Below, piece after piece: positions 19,383 to 28,507 of a stretch of 64,000 nucleotides of DNA. The number at the start of each line of letters is the position of its first letter. Position 1 is the first letter of the stretch. Under the pieces are notes generated by a model that worked only from the letters and a program-made list of their open reading frames with translations, did not search any database and had not been told where the DNA came from. Where the stretch lies: assembly GCA_002067975.1 (NCBI GenBank), contig MVRS01000074.1, positions 1-64,000 of the forward strand, written 5' to 3'. Made by a program: the position numbers and the translations under genes. Source of the DNA: Syntrophorhabdus sp. PtaU1.Bin058 (GTDB taxonomy: Bacteria; Desulfobacterota; Syntrophorhabdia; Syntrophorhabdales; Syntrophorhabdaceae).

Positions 19383-20492
19383 ATGATCGTAAAGATGTTT
19401 AACTTGGAGCGGGAACATGAGGACATAAAGAAGGACCTGCTCAGGATCTTTGAGGATGTCCTGTCGGGTGGTGAATTTATACAGGGAAAAGAGGTGAGGG
19501 CCCTGGAAGAGTCTTTCGCCTCATATATCGGGGTAAAATACGCAATAGGTGTTGGAAACGGCACCGACGCAATCCGCATCGGCGGTCTTGCCCTTGATCT
19601 GAAGGCAGGAGATAAGTTTGTGACGACCCCCAACACCTATGTCGCCTCTGCAATGGCCCTCTCCATGCAAGGCCTGGTGCCGCTCTTCTGCGACATCGAG
19701 CTTGAGACATACAACATGGACCCCGAAAAACTCGAAGACCTTTTAAAAAGGGAGAGGGACATCAAGCTCTGCATACCGGTACACCTCTACGGCCATCCGT
19801 GCAGGATGGATGAGATCATGGGGATCTGCAAGACCTATGGCGTGAAGGTCATGGAAGACGCCTGCCAGGCGCACGGGGCCCTGTACAAAGACAGGAAGGT
19901 GGGTGGTTTCGGCGATGTGGCCGCCTTCAGCTTCTATCCCACAAAGAACCTTGGCTGTTACGGAGACGGGGGTATCGTTGTGACCGATTCCGAAGAGGCA
20001 TACAGGAAGGCGATCATGCTCAGGAACTATGGCCAGACAGATAAACACGTCCACGCGATCGAGGGCTTCAATTCGAGGCTCGATGAGGTCCAGGCGGCGT
20101 TTTTGAGACATAAGCTGGAGTACCTCGATCAGTGGAATGAGAAGAGACGGCACATCGCGTGGTTTTACCGGAAGGAGCTTGAGGATACGCCGCTTGTTCT
20201 CCCCGCAGAGGCCCCCTGGGCGCACCACGTATATCATGTCTATGTCGTGAGGTCGAAAAAACGCGACGATCTCCGCCAGTACCTGAGCGACAACGGCGTC
20301 TCGACGCTCATCCATTACCCGACGCCGATACATCTCCAGGGCGCATACGGCAGCCTCGGTTTCAGGAAAGGGTCTTTTGTCAACGCCGAGCAGGCAGCCG
20401 GGGAGATCATCTCGCTCCCTATGTACCCGACGTTGAAACAGGACGAGATACTCCATGTATGCGGGTGCATACGGGAATTCTACGGTCTATGA
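19383..20492 (+). CDS. DegT/DnrJ/EryC1-family sugar aminotransferase
   Basis: 369 residues from the ATG at 19383; the frame upstream is the repeat island and is not counted. PLP-dependent fold type I. The Schiff-base lysine is K188 in SFYPTKNLG, and the PLP-ring aspartate is D159 in MEDACQAHGA. Such enzymes transfer an amino group from glutamate to a keto-sugar nucleotide, here presumably the product of the adjacent SDR enzyme. Its stop overlaps the next gene (ATGA). Confidence 0.9.
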   Translation: MIVKMFNLEREHEDIKKDLLRIFEDVLSGGEFIQGKEVRALEESFASYIGVKYAIGVGNGTDAIRIGGLALDLKAGDKFVTTPNTYVASAMALSMQGLVPLFCDIELETYNMDPEKLEDLLKRERDIKLCIPVHLYGHPCRMDEIMGICKTYGVKVMEDACQAHGALYKDRKVGGFGDVAAFSFYPTKNLGCYGDGGIVVTDSEEAYRKAIMLRNYGQTDKHVHAIEGFNSRLDEVQAAFLRHKLEYLDQWNEKRRHIAWFYRKELEDTPLVLPAEAPWAHHVYHVYVVRSKKRDDLRQYLSDNGVSTLIHYPTPIHLQGAYGSLGFRKGSFVNAEQAAGEIISLPMYPTLKQDEILHVCGCIREFYGL

Positions 20493-21622
20493 AGATCCTC
20501 CAATTATTCAGCGACTGGAAGTGGACAGGACCTGCGGAGCCGGTGGTGTCGCTCTGCGAGGTCATGAACGCCCAGGGGATTGACGTGACGCTTGCCTACA
20601 GGAAGACCCCCCTTGAGTTTCGCGAGAGGACCGTTGAGAAACAGGTAAAACAGAGGGCAATGCGCTATTACGACGGACTGAGGCTGAACAGGTATTTTTC
20701 CTTCAGGGACTGGTCTTACGACATGCAGCATTTAAAGGATTATGTGGGGAGGGAAAAGATCGATATCATCCATACGAACCTCTCCCACGACCACTACACC
20801 GCCGTTATTGCGATGCTCTTTGCAGGCATGAGGCCGTTGATAGTACGGACAGACCATAAGAGAGACGGTATGCCGGATAATCTTTTTATGTCCTGGGCGC
20901 TCCGCAGGACAGACGGGATCGTGACCTATAGTGAAAGGCTGCGGAGACAGGATGTAAAAAGATTCGATTTCCCCGACGAAAGGACATCCGTTATCACGCC
21001 GGCGATAAAGTTATATGACGGCCCTGTAAGGGACATGCGGGATGAACTCGGCATCAGGCCCGGTGAGAGGGTCATCGGGGTTATCGGGCGTCTCAAGCCC
21101 GACCGCGGATACGAGATCATACTCAGGGCGTTTAAAAAGGTGAAAGACCGTCAGGACGGGGTCAGGCTCCTTGTAATGGGCAGGAGCTCCCAGATAGAGA
21201 AGAGCATAAAGAGGCCGCTCGCTGAGCTTGGCATTGAGCAGGACGTGATCCTTGCAGGGTACAGGGTGGAGGACTATTTTTCCGTTATTGCGACCTTCGA
21301 TATCTTTATCATAATGAGGGCGGGGAGTGACGGCTCGGCGAGGGCGCTGCGGGAGGTCATGGGCATGGGAAGACCTGCCATAGTCTCAGATGCGGGCATG
21401 CTCCCCGAGCTTGTTGATAACGGGAAAACCGGTTTTGTTACGACCTGGGATGAAAATGACCTTTCGAAGAAGATGGAGGCCCTGCTCCAGGATGAGGGCA
21501 TGAGAAAGACCTTTGGGGCCAATGCAGCCAAAACGGCCAAGGAGAAATGGGATTACCGGGCACAGGCCGGACAGCTCAGAAATTTTTATGAAAGGCTTAT
21601 GCGTATGGGGAAAAGAAAATAA
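20489..21622 (+). CDS. Glycosyltransferase family 4 (GT-B)
   Basis: 377 residues from the ATG at 20489. The second Rossmann domain carries GVIGRLKPDRGYE and the EX7E-like region REVMGMGRPAIVSDAGMLPELV. A cytoplasmic-face retaining transferase of the surface-polysaccharide pathway; donor and acceptor cannot be predicted. Starts within the stop of the aminotransferase, so it is translationally coupled. Confidence 0.87.
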   Translation: MKILQLFSDWKWTGPAEPVVSLCEVMNAQGIDVTLAYRKTPLEFRERTVEKQVKQRAMRYYDGLRLNRYFSFRDWSYDMQHLKDYVGREKIDIIHTNLSHDHYTAVIAMLFAGMRPLIVRTDHKRDGMPDNLFMSWALRRTDGIVTYSERLRRQDVKRFDFPDERTSVITPAIKLYDGPVRDMRDELGIRPGERVIGVIGRLKPDRGYEIILRAFKKVKDRQDGVRLLVMGRSSQIEKSIKRPLAELGIEQDVILAGYRVEDYFSVIATFDIFIIMRAGSDGSARALREVMGMGRPAIVSDAGMLPELVDNGKTGFVTTWDENDLSKKMEALLQDEGMRKTFGANAAKTAKEKWDYRAQAGQLRNFYERLMRMGKRK

Positions 21623-21645
21623 TTCTCCTGAATTGAATTAACACC

Positions 21646-22779
21646 ATGAAGATAGGCATAGCGATCTATAATTTTAATCCGAAAAAAGGCGGCGCTGAAC
21701 GGTACGCCTATGACATCGCCACGATCCTGAGCAGAAAGGGGCACGAGATCTTTCTCTTCTGCTCGCTGGGGGTAGAGGTGCCGGGGATCACCCTGGTGAG
21801 ATTCAATACAATGCCGTTCCCGCGCTGGCTCAGAAACTTCTCCTTCGCGCTCAATCACAGGAAATACGTGAAGCTCTTTAACCTTGATATCATGCTCGGT
21901 TTCGGTAACACCTTTGATCTCGATGTATACCAGAGCCACGGCGGCGTGCAGCGTATCTGGATGGAGAGGGAGATCGCAAGCTACGACGATCAGAGGGAGC
22001 GTTCCGTGAAGGCGTTCCTCTTGCGCAGCAGCATCAACCAGATGATGCAGCGCTGGATCGAAGAATATCCTATCAGAACCGGGAGATATTCCAGGATCGT
22101 TGCCATCTCCGATATGATAAAAGGGCACATGACCGAGCATTATAACCTTACCGACGACAGCATAGACGTTGTGTACAATGGTGTGGATACGGAACGCTTC
22201 AGGCCGGCAGCAATGATGCCCGAGGGACCTCCGAGGATACTCTTTTCAGCAGGGAATTTCCGGCTTAAGGGCCTTTCTCCGTTGCTTTTTGCACTGGGTG
22301 AGGTTTCAAAAGAGACGAAGGACTTCCGCCTCATGGTCATGGGCAGGGGGAGAAAAGAAAGATATATGGAGATGGTAGATGCACTGAACATCGGGAACAA
22401 CGTGACCTTTCTCGGGGAGTCTTCTTCGCCGGAGGACGTTTACCGCGACGCCCATATACTCGTGCACCCTACCTTCTACGATGCCTGTTCACTGACGACG
22501 ATGGAGTCAATGGCATCGGGGCTTCCGACGATCACAACAAAGTGGAACGGCGCAGCGACCCTCATCTCTGAAAGGGAGGGCTATGTCATTGACGAGCCAC
22601 GTAATGTCGCCAGCCTCGCATCGGCAATAAAGGCATTGCTCGACAGGGACCGTATGCGCTCCATGGGCAAGGCTGCCCGGGCGAAGCTTGAAGACTTCAC
22701 TATCGAGAAGAACGCAGCAGCAATGGAAAGGATATGTAAAGAAGCGGCAGACTCAAAACAGGGTAAAGGCAGTCGATAG
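21646..22779 (+). CDS. Glycosyltransferase family 4 (WaaG-like)
   Basis: 377 residues. It begins KIGIAIYNFNPKKGGAERY, the GGAER acceptor-side loop of WaaG/RfaG-type LPS core glucosyltransferases, and has a C-terminal donor site with TTMESMASGLPTITT. Gap to the previous gene is 23 bp. The final codons and the TAG stop (22777-22779) belong to the first TCGATAG unit of a repeat island, so the island has probably trimmed or extended the original C-terminus. Confidence 0.88.
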   Translation: MKIGIAIYNFNPKKGGAERYAYDIATILSRKGHEIFLFCSLGVEVPGITLVRFNTMPFPRWLRNFSFALNHRKYVKLFNLDIMLGFGNTFDLDVYQSHGGVQRIWMEREIASYDDQRERSVKAFLLRSSINQMMQRWIEEYPIRTGRYSRIVAISDMIKGHMTEHYNLTDDSIDVVYNGVDTERFRPAAMMPEGPPRILFSAGNFRLKGLSPLLFALGEVSKETKDFRLMVMGRGRKERYMEMVDALNIGNNVTFLGESSSPEDVYRDAHILVHPTFYDACSLTTMESMASGLPTITTKWNGAATLISEREGYVIDEPRNVASLASAIKALLDRDRMRSMGKAARAKLEDFTIEKNAAAMERICKEAADSKQGKGSR

Positions 22780-22932
22780 TCGATAGTGAATAGCAGAAAA
22801 CCAGTCGATAGTCGATAGTATATCGTATATAGTGGACTGCAAAAGCAGCATCTAAGGCCTCTTTCGGTCTACGATATACGAATTACAATATACGATTTTC
22901 TACGAGCTATTATTTATCTGCCGATGGCTGAC
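22768..22932 (+). repeat. 7-bp repeat island between convergent glycosyltransferases
   Basis: TCGATAG/TGAATAG units (22768-22820) are followed by ATATCGT/ATATAGT words and then an inverted CGATATA/CGAATTA block (22871-22905). Positions 22768-22793 equal the reverse complement of 58541-58566 in all 26 bases. The region holds no gene. Confidence 0.9.
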
Positions 22933-22937
22933 CGCTG

Positions 22938-23849
22938 TCAAAAATACGTCTTTATGAACTTTACGAGATAATCGATCCTGGACAGCTTGCCGGGCTTTGT
23001 CCTGATCCCTTTTATGTAGCACTCTCTGGCAAGTCCCTTGTCGCCTGACGCGTAGTACCTCCGGAAGAGCTCCATGTAGCGGTTGGCGATGAGGTCTTTG
23101 CGGAGGTAGTCGAGGGCGCCCTTATAATAAGGGTCGTCGACAACGGCCGTTACGAAGTCGATGCCCTGTCTCTTCAGTTGTTCGATATTGTGGCGGAGGC
23201 TGTCAGGGTGGCTGAAGGTGATGGCCGTGGGCGTGGCAAGGAAATAGCCCTTTCTCTGAAAAAAGACCTTGGTAAAATAGACAATATCCTCACCGTTCGA
23301 TATGTGTGTGGGAAAAGAGAACCTCTTTGCGACAGCGGTGCGCATGAGGACCGCGCAGGTGGCAAAGGAGATGCGGCGACAAAGGAGGTCTTCGTATAAC
23401 CTTTCCGAAAAAAAGCTCTGTCCCGTTTTATCATGGAGATACGGCGTCTCATCAGGGGTATGCTTGGAAAGGGTGGAGCTGATAACAAAGTCGGTGTCCT
23501 TATGTTCGGTAAGGATCCGGACACGCATCTCGATGGAATCCGTTGTCAGGGCATCGTCGGCATCGAGGAAGGTAATGAAGCTGCCTTGCGCCTCCTCAAG
23601 TCCTTTGTTCCTCGCCGACGAGACACCCCGGTTGTCCTGGTAGATATACCGAATCTTGTCGCGAAGCCCTTCAACGACCGCGCGGGTATTATCCGTTGAA
23701 CCGTCGTCAACAACGATGATCTCGAGATTCCTGTATGTCTGTTCAAGGCACGACGTGATCGCCGTCAACAGATAGTTCGCATAGTTGTAGGTTGGGATGA
23801 CGATCGATACGAGGGGATTATTCTCTGCTGCTTCCATAGTGTTTGACAT
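22938..23849 (-). CDS. Glycosyltransferase family 2
   Basis: 303 residues. GT-A motifs LVSIVIPTYNYANYL, VVDDGSTDNT and FLDADD are near the N-terminus. It is the only minus-strand gene of the LPS cluster, convergent with the preceding GT4. No good Shine-Dalgarno is visible before the ATG at 23849; the ATG at 23837 is an alternative. Probably an inverting transferase acting on surface glycans. Confidence 0.87.
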   Translation of the reverse strand: MSNTMEAAENNPLVSIVIPTYNYANYLLTAITSCLEQTYRNLEIIVVDDGSTDNTRAVVEGLRDKIRYIYQDNRGVSSARNKGLEEAQGSFITFLDADDALTTDSIEMRVRILTEHKDTDFVISSTLSKHTPDETPYLHDKTGQSFFSERLYEDLLCRRISFATCAVLMRTAVAKRFSFPTHISNGEDIVYFTKVFFQRKGYFLATPTAITFSHPDSLRHNIEQLKRQGIDFVTAVVDDPYYKGALDYLRKDLIANRYMELFRRYYASGDKGLARECYIKGIRTKPGKLSRIDYLVKFIKTYF

Positions 23850-23920
23850 GAGGTGATCTCAAGATATTAATGCGTTTATACCTCTCGTGTTGTCAAGGAT
23901 TTTTTGGGATGGGCATCTGC

Positions 23921-24002
23921 GTCGATTATCGATCATCGTCTATATAGTGACGAGTATTCACTCTTGGCTCTCTGCTCTCAGCTCTCCGCTCTCCGCTGCC
24001 TT
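23921..24002 (+). repeat. 7-bp repeat island upstream of the carbamoyltransferase
   Basis: CGATTAT/CGATCAT/CGTCTAT words (23921-23944) are followed by CTCTCTG, CTCTCAG and two CTCTCCG units (23968-23996). Confidence 0.83.
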
Positions 24003-24029
24003 TCTCTATGGTCGGGATTGCTTTTGCGA

Positions 24030-24058
24030 TTGACTGGCCGGGGTTCTCCTGTTATATT
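24030..24058 (+). promoter_or_regulatory. Sigma-70 promoter for the carbamoyltransferase operon
   Basis: TTGACT (24030-24035), 17-bp spacer, TATATT (24053-24058). The start would lie about 47 bp before the GTG at 24112 and would serve the three-gene run ending at 28324. Confidence 0.65.
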
Positions 24059-24111
24059 AGGAAAATTTGTATGTTACGGTATTCAGGTAAAGACGTCTAT
24101 AGGGGTATTAC

Positions 24112-25899
24112 GTGAACATATTGGGTCTTCATATATTCGGACACGACACCGGCGCTGCCATTATATCAAATGGCCGCATCTGGGCCATCGGCGAAGAGAG
24201 GCTCGACCGGAGAAAGCACTCCGGCTACTTCCCTCATCTCTCGGTGAAGTATCTCCTTCAGGCTGCCGGGCTTAAAAGCATCAACGAGATCGACCTTGTT
24301 GTCGGGGTCACACGATATAATAAGGAAGGAAGCAACGTCACCGTCGGTTCGATCAGGGAGGACCTCGGTTACACCGGCAGGGTCCATACGGTCTCCCACC
24401 ACGATGCCCATGCGGCAAGCGCCTTCTGTGCATCGCCCTTTGACGAGGCGGCCATAATGGTCGTTGACGGGCTGGGGAGCAAGTCCGTTGAGATCGAGAC
24501 CGGCAAGGAGCTTCCCTTCTCGCTCCGGGGATTGACGATCAAAGAGCAGAAAGACCGCGAAGAGGTCCAGTCGTTCTACAGGGCGCAGGGGAATGAGCTG
24601 ACCCAGATACGGAAAGACTGTACGGTCCCGGGATACATGAACGGGCTGGGCCTTGTCTATATGGGGGCATCGGTGTTTCTGAATTTCGGTGATTTCGGCT
24701 CAGGGAAGGTGATGGGGCTTGCGCCCTACGGGGGGCGACCAGGCAAGACAATAGATCCGGGGTTCTTCGATGTTGTAGACGGTGTTGCGCTTACGAAAAG
24801 CGAAAAGAACTTTGTACGGCACAACGATCTTTTTCAGAGGCAGTTCTTTCCCGACCTGCCCCGCCGCGAAAACCAGAAGCTGCCCGATGATGTCTATACG
24901 GAGATCGCCTATGCAGTGCAGAAGACAACCGAAGAGGGCCTTATTGAGATAGCGCGATACCTATACCGGATAAGCCCGAGCAAAAACCTCTGCTACGCAG
25001 GCGGCGTCGGCCTGAACAGCGTGGCAAATAAAATGATACTCGACAATACGCCCTTTGAGAATATCTTTGTCCAGCCCGGCTCCTGCGACTCGGGCATTGC
25101 CCTTGGCTGCGCCCTCTACGGCGCCCATTTTGTTGAAAAGGAGGAACCGGGGAAGTACCGGTTCAGGAATGCGTACCTCGGCAGGACTTACAGCGAGGAT
25201 GAGATCCTTGAGACATTGCGCGCTACACCGAACATCCGGTTTACAAAGGAACAGGATATTGTAAAAAGATCCGCCGGACTTCTGGCTGACGGGAAGATAC
25301 TCGGCTGGCTGGAAGGCGGGAGCGAGATCGGTCCCCGTGCCCTGGGGCACAGGAGCATCATCTGCGATCCGAGAAAGCCGGAGATGAAGGACGTCCTGAA
25401 CGCAAAGGTAAAGCACAGGGAAGGGTTCCGCCCCTTTGCGCCGTCGGTCCTCCTGGAGCACGTCTCCGAATACTTCGATCTCGATTGCGAGAGCCCCTAT
25501 ATGCTCCTCATCGCCGCGGTCAAAGAGGACAAACGGGCAATGGTCCCTGCGATCACCCACGTTGACGGCACCGCGCGGGTCCAGACAGTGACAAAGAACA
25601 ACAACGGCAGGTATTACGACCTCATCAGGGAGTTCTACAATATTACCAACGTACCGGTTATACTCAACACCTCTTTTAATATCGCCGGTGAACCTATTGT
25701 AGAGACCCCGCAGGATGCCCTGAGATGTTTCATGTCCACCGAGATGGACTATCTGGTTATCGATGACTATCTTGTTGAAGCTGCCGGCCCCAAAGAACTT
25801 GTCAAGGGACCTGTTGCCGATGAAAACAAGCTGAAGGCGGTTGATATCAGAGGCGGCAGGGGTTTAAAGAGATGGCTCGCAGGTTTCAAGAAGCGATAG
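24112..25899 (+). CDS. Carbamoyltransferase, NodU/CmcH family
   Basis: 595 residues, GTG start (AGGGG upstream). The N-terminal kinase-like domain has the metal-binding HHDAH (residues 96-100) and VDG. The C-terminal YrdC-like half has GPRALGHRS and the end block VILNTSFNIAGEPI. Family members use carbamoyl phosphate and ATP to carbamoylate a hydroxyl, for example on Nod factors, antibiotics or O-antigen sugars. Its place between glycosyltransferases suggests a carbamoylated sugar in the surface glycan. Confidence 0.92.
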   Translation: MNILGLHIFGHDTGAAIISNGRIWAIGEERLDRRKHSGYFPHLSVKYLLQAAGLKSINEIDLVVGVTRYNKEGSNVTVGSIREDLGYTGRVHTVSHHDAHAASAFCASPFDEAAIMVVDGLGSKSVEIETGKELPFSLRGLTIKEQKDREEVQSFYRAQGNELTQIRKDCTVPGYMNGLGLVYMGASVFLNFGDFGSGKVMGLAPYGGRPGKTIDPGFFDVVDGVALTKSEKNFVRHNDLFQRQFFPDLPRRENQKLPDDVYTEIAYAVQKTTEEGLIEIARYLYRISPSKNLCYAGGVGLNSVANKMILDNTPFENIFVQPGSCDSGIALGCALYGAHFVEKEEPGKYRFRNAYLGRTYSEDEILETLRATPNIRFTKEQDIVKRSAGLLADGKILGWLEGGSEIGPRALGHRSIICDPRKPEMKDVLNAKVKHREGFRPFAPSVLLEHVSEYFDLDCESPYMLLIAAVKEDKRAMVPAITHVDGTARVQTVTKNNNGRYYDLIREFYNITNVPVILNTSFNIAGEPIVETPQDALRCFMSTEMDYLVIDDYLVEAAGPKELVKGPVADENKLKAVDIRGGRGLKRWLAGFKKR

Positions 25900-25931
25900 C
25901 GCGGACAGGGACCAATCCTCTTAAGAATCCT

Positions 25932-26918
25932 ATGAAGAAGATCCTCTTTTTCACCCACAACATTTTTACGAAAGAGAACCCGCGGGGTTACAGGATCCAC
26001 CAATACTTCCCGTACCTGGAGAAAAGCGGCTTCACGGTCACGCTGCTGACAACAAAGACGGGTCTCCCCAGGGTGCTCCGGGAGATCATGCAGTCAGACA
26101 TAACCTATGTCCAGCGGGTGCTGCTCAATCCCTTCAAGCTGTCTCTTTTCAGGAGGCTTTCGAAAAGGATGGTCTACGATTTCGATGACGCGGTGATGTA
26201 CGGAAGCCGGGGCGTGAGCACAACGCGGCAGAAGAGGTTTGAAGGCATGGTAAAGGCCTCGGACGTTGTGCTGTGCGGCAATAACTTTCTCGCAGATGAG
26301 GCAGGGAAATACAAAGCGACAGGCGTCCATTATATCCCTACGGTCGTCGATATCGGTGAATATCCGGTGAAACAACACGAGCCGAAGAGGCCCTTTGTCA
26401 TCGGATGGATAGGGAGCAGCGCAACATTGAAATACCTCGCCGATATACGTGGGTTATTGGATTACTATGCTGACCAGGAAGGCGTGGAGTGCAAGGTGGT
26501 CGCCGACAAACCCCCTGAAGGGATGAAAAAGGGGATGCTCTTTGAACAATGGGATTACGACAGGGAGAAGCAGTCGATCCTGAGTTTCGATATGGGGATC
26601 ATGCCGGTAAAGGACGATATCTGGTCCCTGGGGAAGTGCGGCCTCAAGCTGATCCAGTATATGGCCGCAGGGCTTCCCTCGGTTGCCCACCCTGTCGGCG
26701 TTGTGCAGGACATGATCGTAGACGGGTATAACGGGTTTTCCAGGAAGGACACTGAAGGCTGGAAGGACGCTATCGACAGGCTCCGGGGAGACGTTGACCT
26801 GCGGAGGGCCATGGGGACGGCCTCGAGGAAGATCGCCGAAGAACGTTATTCCCTGGATATATGGGGACCGAGGGTTGCAGAGGTCCTGGATGCACTTATA
26901 GATGGAACAACACGATGA
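25932..26918 (+). CDS. Glycosyltransferase, GT-B family 4-like
   Basis: 328 residues from the ATG at 25932; the frame continues 20 codons upstream into the previous gene. It begins KKILFFTHNIF and has donor-site motifs IGWIGSSATLKYL and KCGLKLIQYMAAGLPSVAHPVG. The first domain contains YDFDDAV, seen in several LPS transferases. Coupled to the double-kinase gene by an ATGA overlap. Confidence 0.85.
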   Translation: MKKILFFTHNIFTKENPRGYRIHQYFPYLEKSGFTVTLLTTKTGLPRVLREIMQSDITYVQRVLLNPFKLSLFRRLSKRMVYDFDDAVMYGSRGVSTTRQKRFEGMVKASDVVLCGNNFLADEAGKYKATGVHYIPTVVDIGEYPVKQHEPKRPFVIGWIGSSATLKYLADIRGLLDYYADQEGVECKVVADKPPEGMKKGMLFEQWDYDREKQSILSFDMGIMPVKDDIWSLGKCGLKLIQYMAAGLPSVAHPVGVVQDMIVDGYNGFSRKDTEGWKDAIDRLRGDVDLRRAMGTASRKIAEERYSLDIWGPRVAEVLDALIDGTTR

Positions 26919-28324
26919 AGGAATTCCGGATAAAAGGCATGAAGTGGTTCCTTGACGACGAAGGGCTCGCAGCCGTGCTTGAAAAACTGCCGGAGGTGAC
27001 GGATGCGCGGAGGCATTATGTTGCAATGCCCTATAAAAAAGGAAGGGTCTTCATAAAGACCTTTGTCGAGAAAGGGGCCCTCGGCGCACTGAGGAACAGG
27101 ACCGTTCCCAGGGGCAAGAAGGAATATATGACAGGGAAGCGGCTCGCCTCGATGGGGATCAGGACGCCGGGGTGCCTTGGATACGGGGTCGGCAGGAGGC
27201 GCTCCTGTGTGGTCCAGGATTGGATCGACGGGGATGGCTTCGTCCGTGTCTTTTTCCGGCACGGGTACCGCGAACGATTGATCCCTGCACTTGCAGGGCT
27301 TCTCAGGAGGTTGAAGGATAACGGTGTCTGTCATAATGACCTCCATCTCGACAATGTGCTTGTGTCCGGCGATCTCCTGTATCTTATTGACCTCCACAAG
27401 ACAAAGATCAAAGACGCCTTGAACGATAAAGATGAGCTTTCCAACCTCACCCACGCCCTTACCATGATCTATGAAGACTTGAGCGAGAAAGAGAAGGAAC
27501 TCTTTTTTGAGCTGTATGGAAATACGATGATACAAAAGGCGGTTGAAGGAGAGATCAAGAGGTTGTGGAGGAGGTGGATCGAGAGCAAGAAGAAAAGGGC
27601 ATTCCAGGAGACCTCAAAGATCGTGCGCAGAGGGGAACGTCTCTATGTTGCGGGAATGGAAGATCGCGGGAAAGGCGCCTTTGTCCAGAGGCTGAAAAGT
27701 GACAAGAAGGTAAAGGTCGAGCGATACAGCGACCACGTCAGGAAGATATATAAAGGCAGGAGGCGCTTAGAGAAGGCATGGAGGAACCATATTGTCCTCC
27801 TGTACCTCAACATGGCGATCATCCCCCATGCGTATTATGTAAGATTGCCGTCGCTTTTTTCAGGGGGCTTTATCGCGATGGAGGACCTCGGGGGTAAAGG
27901 GAGAGAGCTCGACAGGCATCTCGACGGCATATACGATGGCCTGAATACTACTCAAAGGCACAGGTTCGTTAATGCCTTCTCCAATTTTATGAAAGGGGTG
28001 ATCGGCCAGGGCGTCGTGCACAACGACGTGAAGGGCTGCAACATCTTTGTCGTCGATGATAATGTCTTTTTCTTTCTCGACGTTGAGGATATTGTCTTTG
28101 AGCATGTTGACGAGGCAATATTGACCAGGATGCTTGTACAGTTAAATACTACGATACCGAAAAGGATCTCCGTCAGCGACAGGCTGAGGTTCTTCGCAAG
28201 ACTTACGCGGGCGCTGAACGTTGACAGAAAAGGGGTCCTCAAAAAGGTCGTCGAAGAGTCCCTCAAGGGTGAGATCGTCTATGAAGGGGTGTCGGGACTG
28301 AAGAGAGAACAGTGGAACCTATAA
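26915..28324 (+). CDS. Two-domain LPS kinase-like protein (tandem WaaP/KdkA-type kinases)
   Basis: 469 residues from the ATG at 26915, about twice the usual 230-270 of LPS sugar kinases. Two kinase-like units follow each other. Unit 1 has a candidate ATP lysine K48, catalytic loop H140-N-D-L-H-L-D-N147 and metal aspartate D159. Unit 2 has K277/K280 in a basic segment like WaaP (RKIYKGRRRLEKAWRNH), loop H369-N-D-V-K-G-C-N376 and D389. Both keep the Asp, Asn and Asp expected of active kinases. It probably phosphorylates two positions of core heptose or Kdo, but two independent functions or one regulatory half are possible. Last gene of the LPS transcription unit. Confidence 0.85.
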   Translation: MKEFRIKGMKWFLDDEGLAAVLEKLPEVTDARRHYVAMPYKKGRVFIKTFVEKGALGALRNRTVPRGKKEYMTGKRLASMGIRTPGCLGYGVGRRRSCVVQDWIDGDGFVRVFFRHGYRERLIPALAGLLRRLKDNGVCHNDLHLDNVLVSGDLLYLIDLHKTKIKDALNDKDELSNLTHALTMIYEDLSEKEKELFFELYGNTMIQKAVEGEIKRLWRRWIESKKKRAFQETSKIVRRGERLYVAGMEDRGKGAFVQRLKSDKKVKVERYSDHVRKIYKGRRRLEKAWRNHIVLLYLNMAIIPHAYYVRLPSLFSGGFIAMEDLGGKGRELDRHLDGIYDGLNTTQRHRFVNAFSNFMKGVIGQGVVHNDVKGCNIFVVDDNVFFFLDVEDIVFEHVDEAILTRMLVQLNTTIPKRISVSDRLRFFARLTRALNVDRKGVLKKVVEESLKGEIVYEGVSGLKREQWNL

Positions 28325-28335
28325 TGAGGAAACAC

Positions 28336-28463
28336 CTGTTCAACGTTCTATGTTCAACGTTCAAGGTTAAAAAACAGATACTCTATGATCGATAATCGAC
28401 ACTGACGGCTGTGTGCTGACTGCTGACGGCTTTTTGCCATTCACCACTCACTATTCACTGCCT
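28336..28463 (+). repeat. 7-bp repeat island, three word families in series
   Basis: TTCAACG/TTCTATG/TTCAAGG units (28338-28367), then CTGACGG/CTGTGTG/CTGACTG units (28401-28430), then ATTCACC/ACTCACT/ATTCACT (28439-28459). It lies between convergent genes and contains no open frame of note. Confidence 0.88.
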
Positions 28464-28507
28464 TTATTCTGCCGATGCTCGTCCTTATGGAAGATCTGGA
28501 TTTATTT

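Noticed and set aside
22768-22932. CRISPR array
   Set aside because: Repeats are 7 bp, contiguous and degenerate, without 25-40 bp repeats and unique spacers; no cas genes are present.
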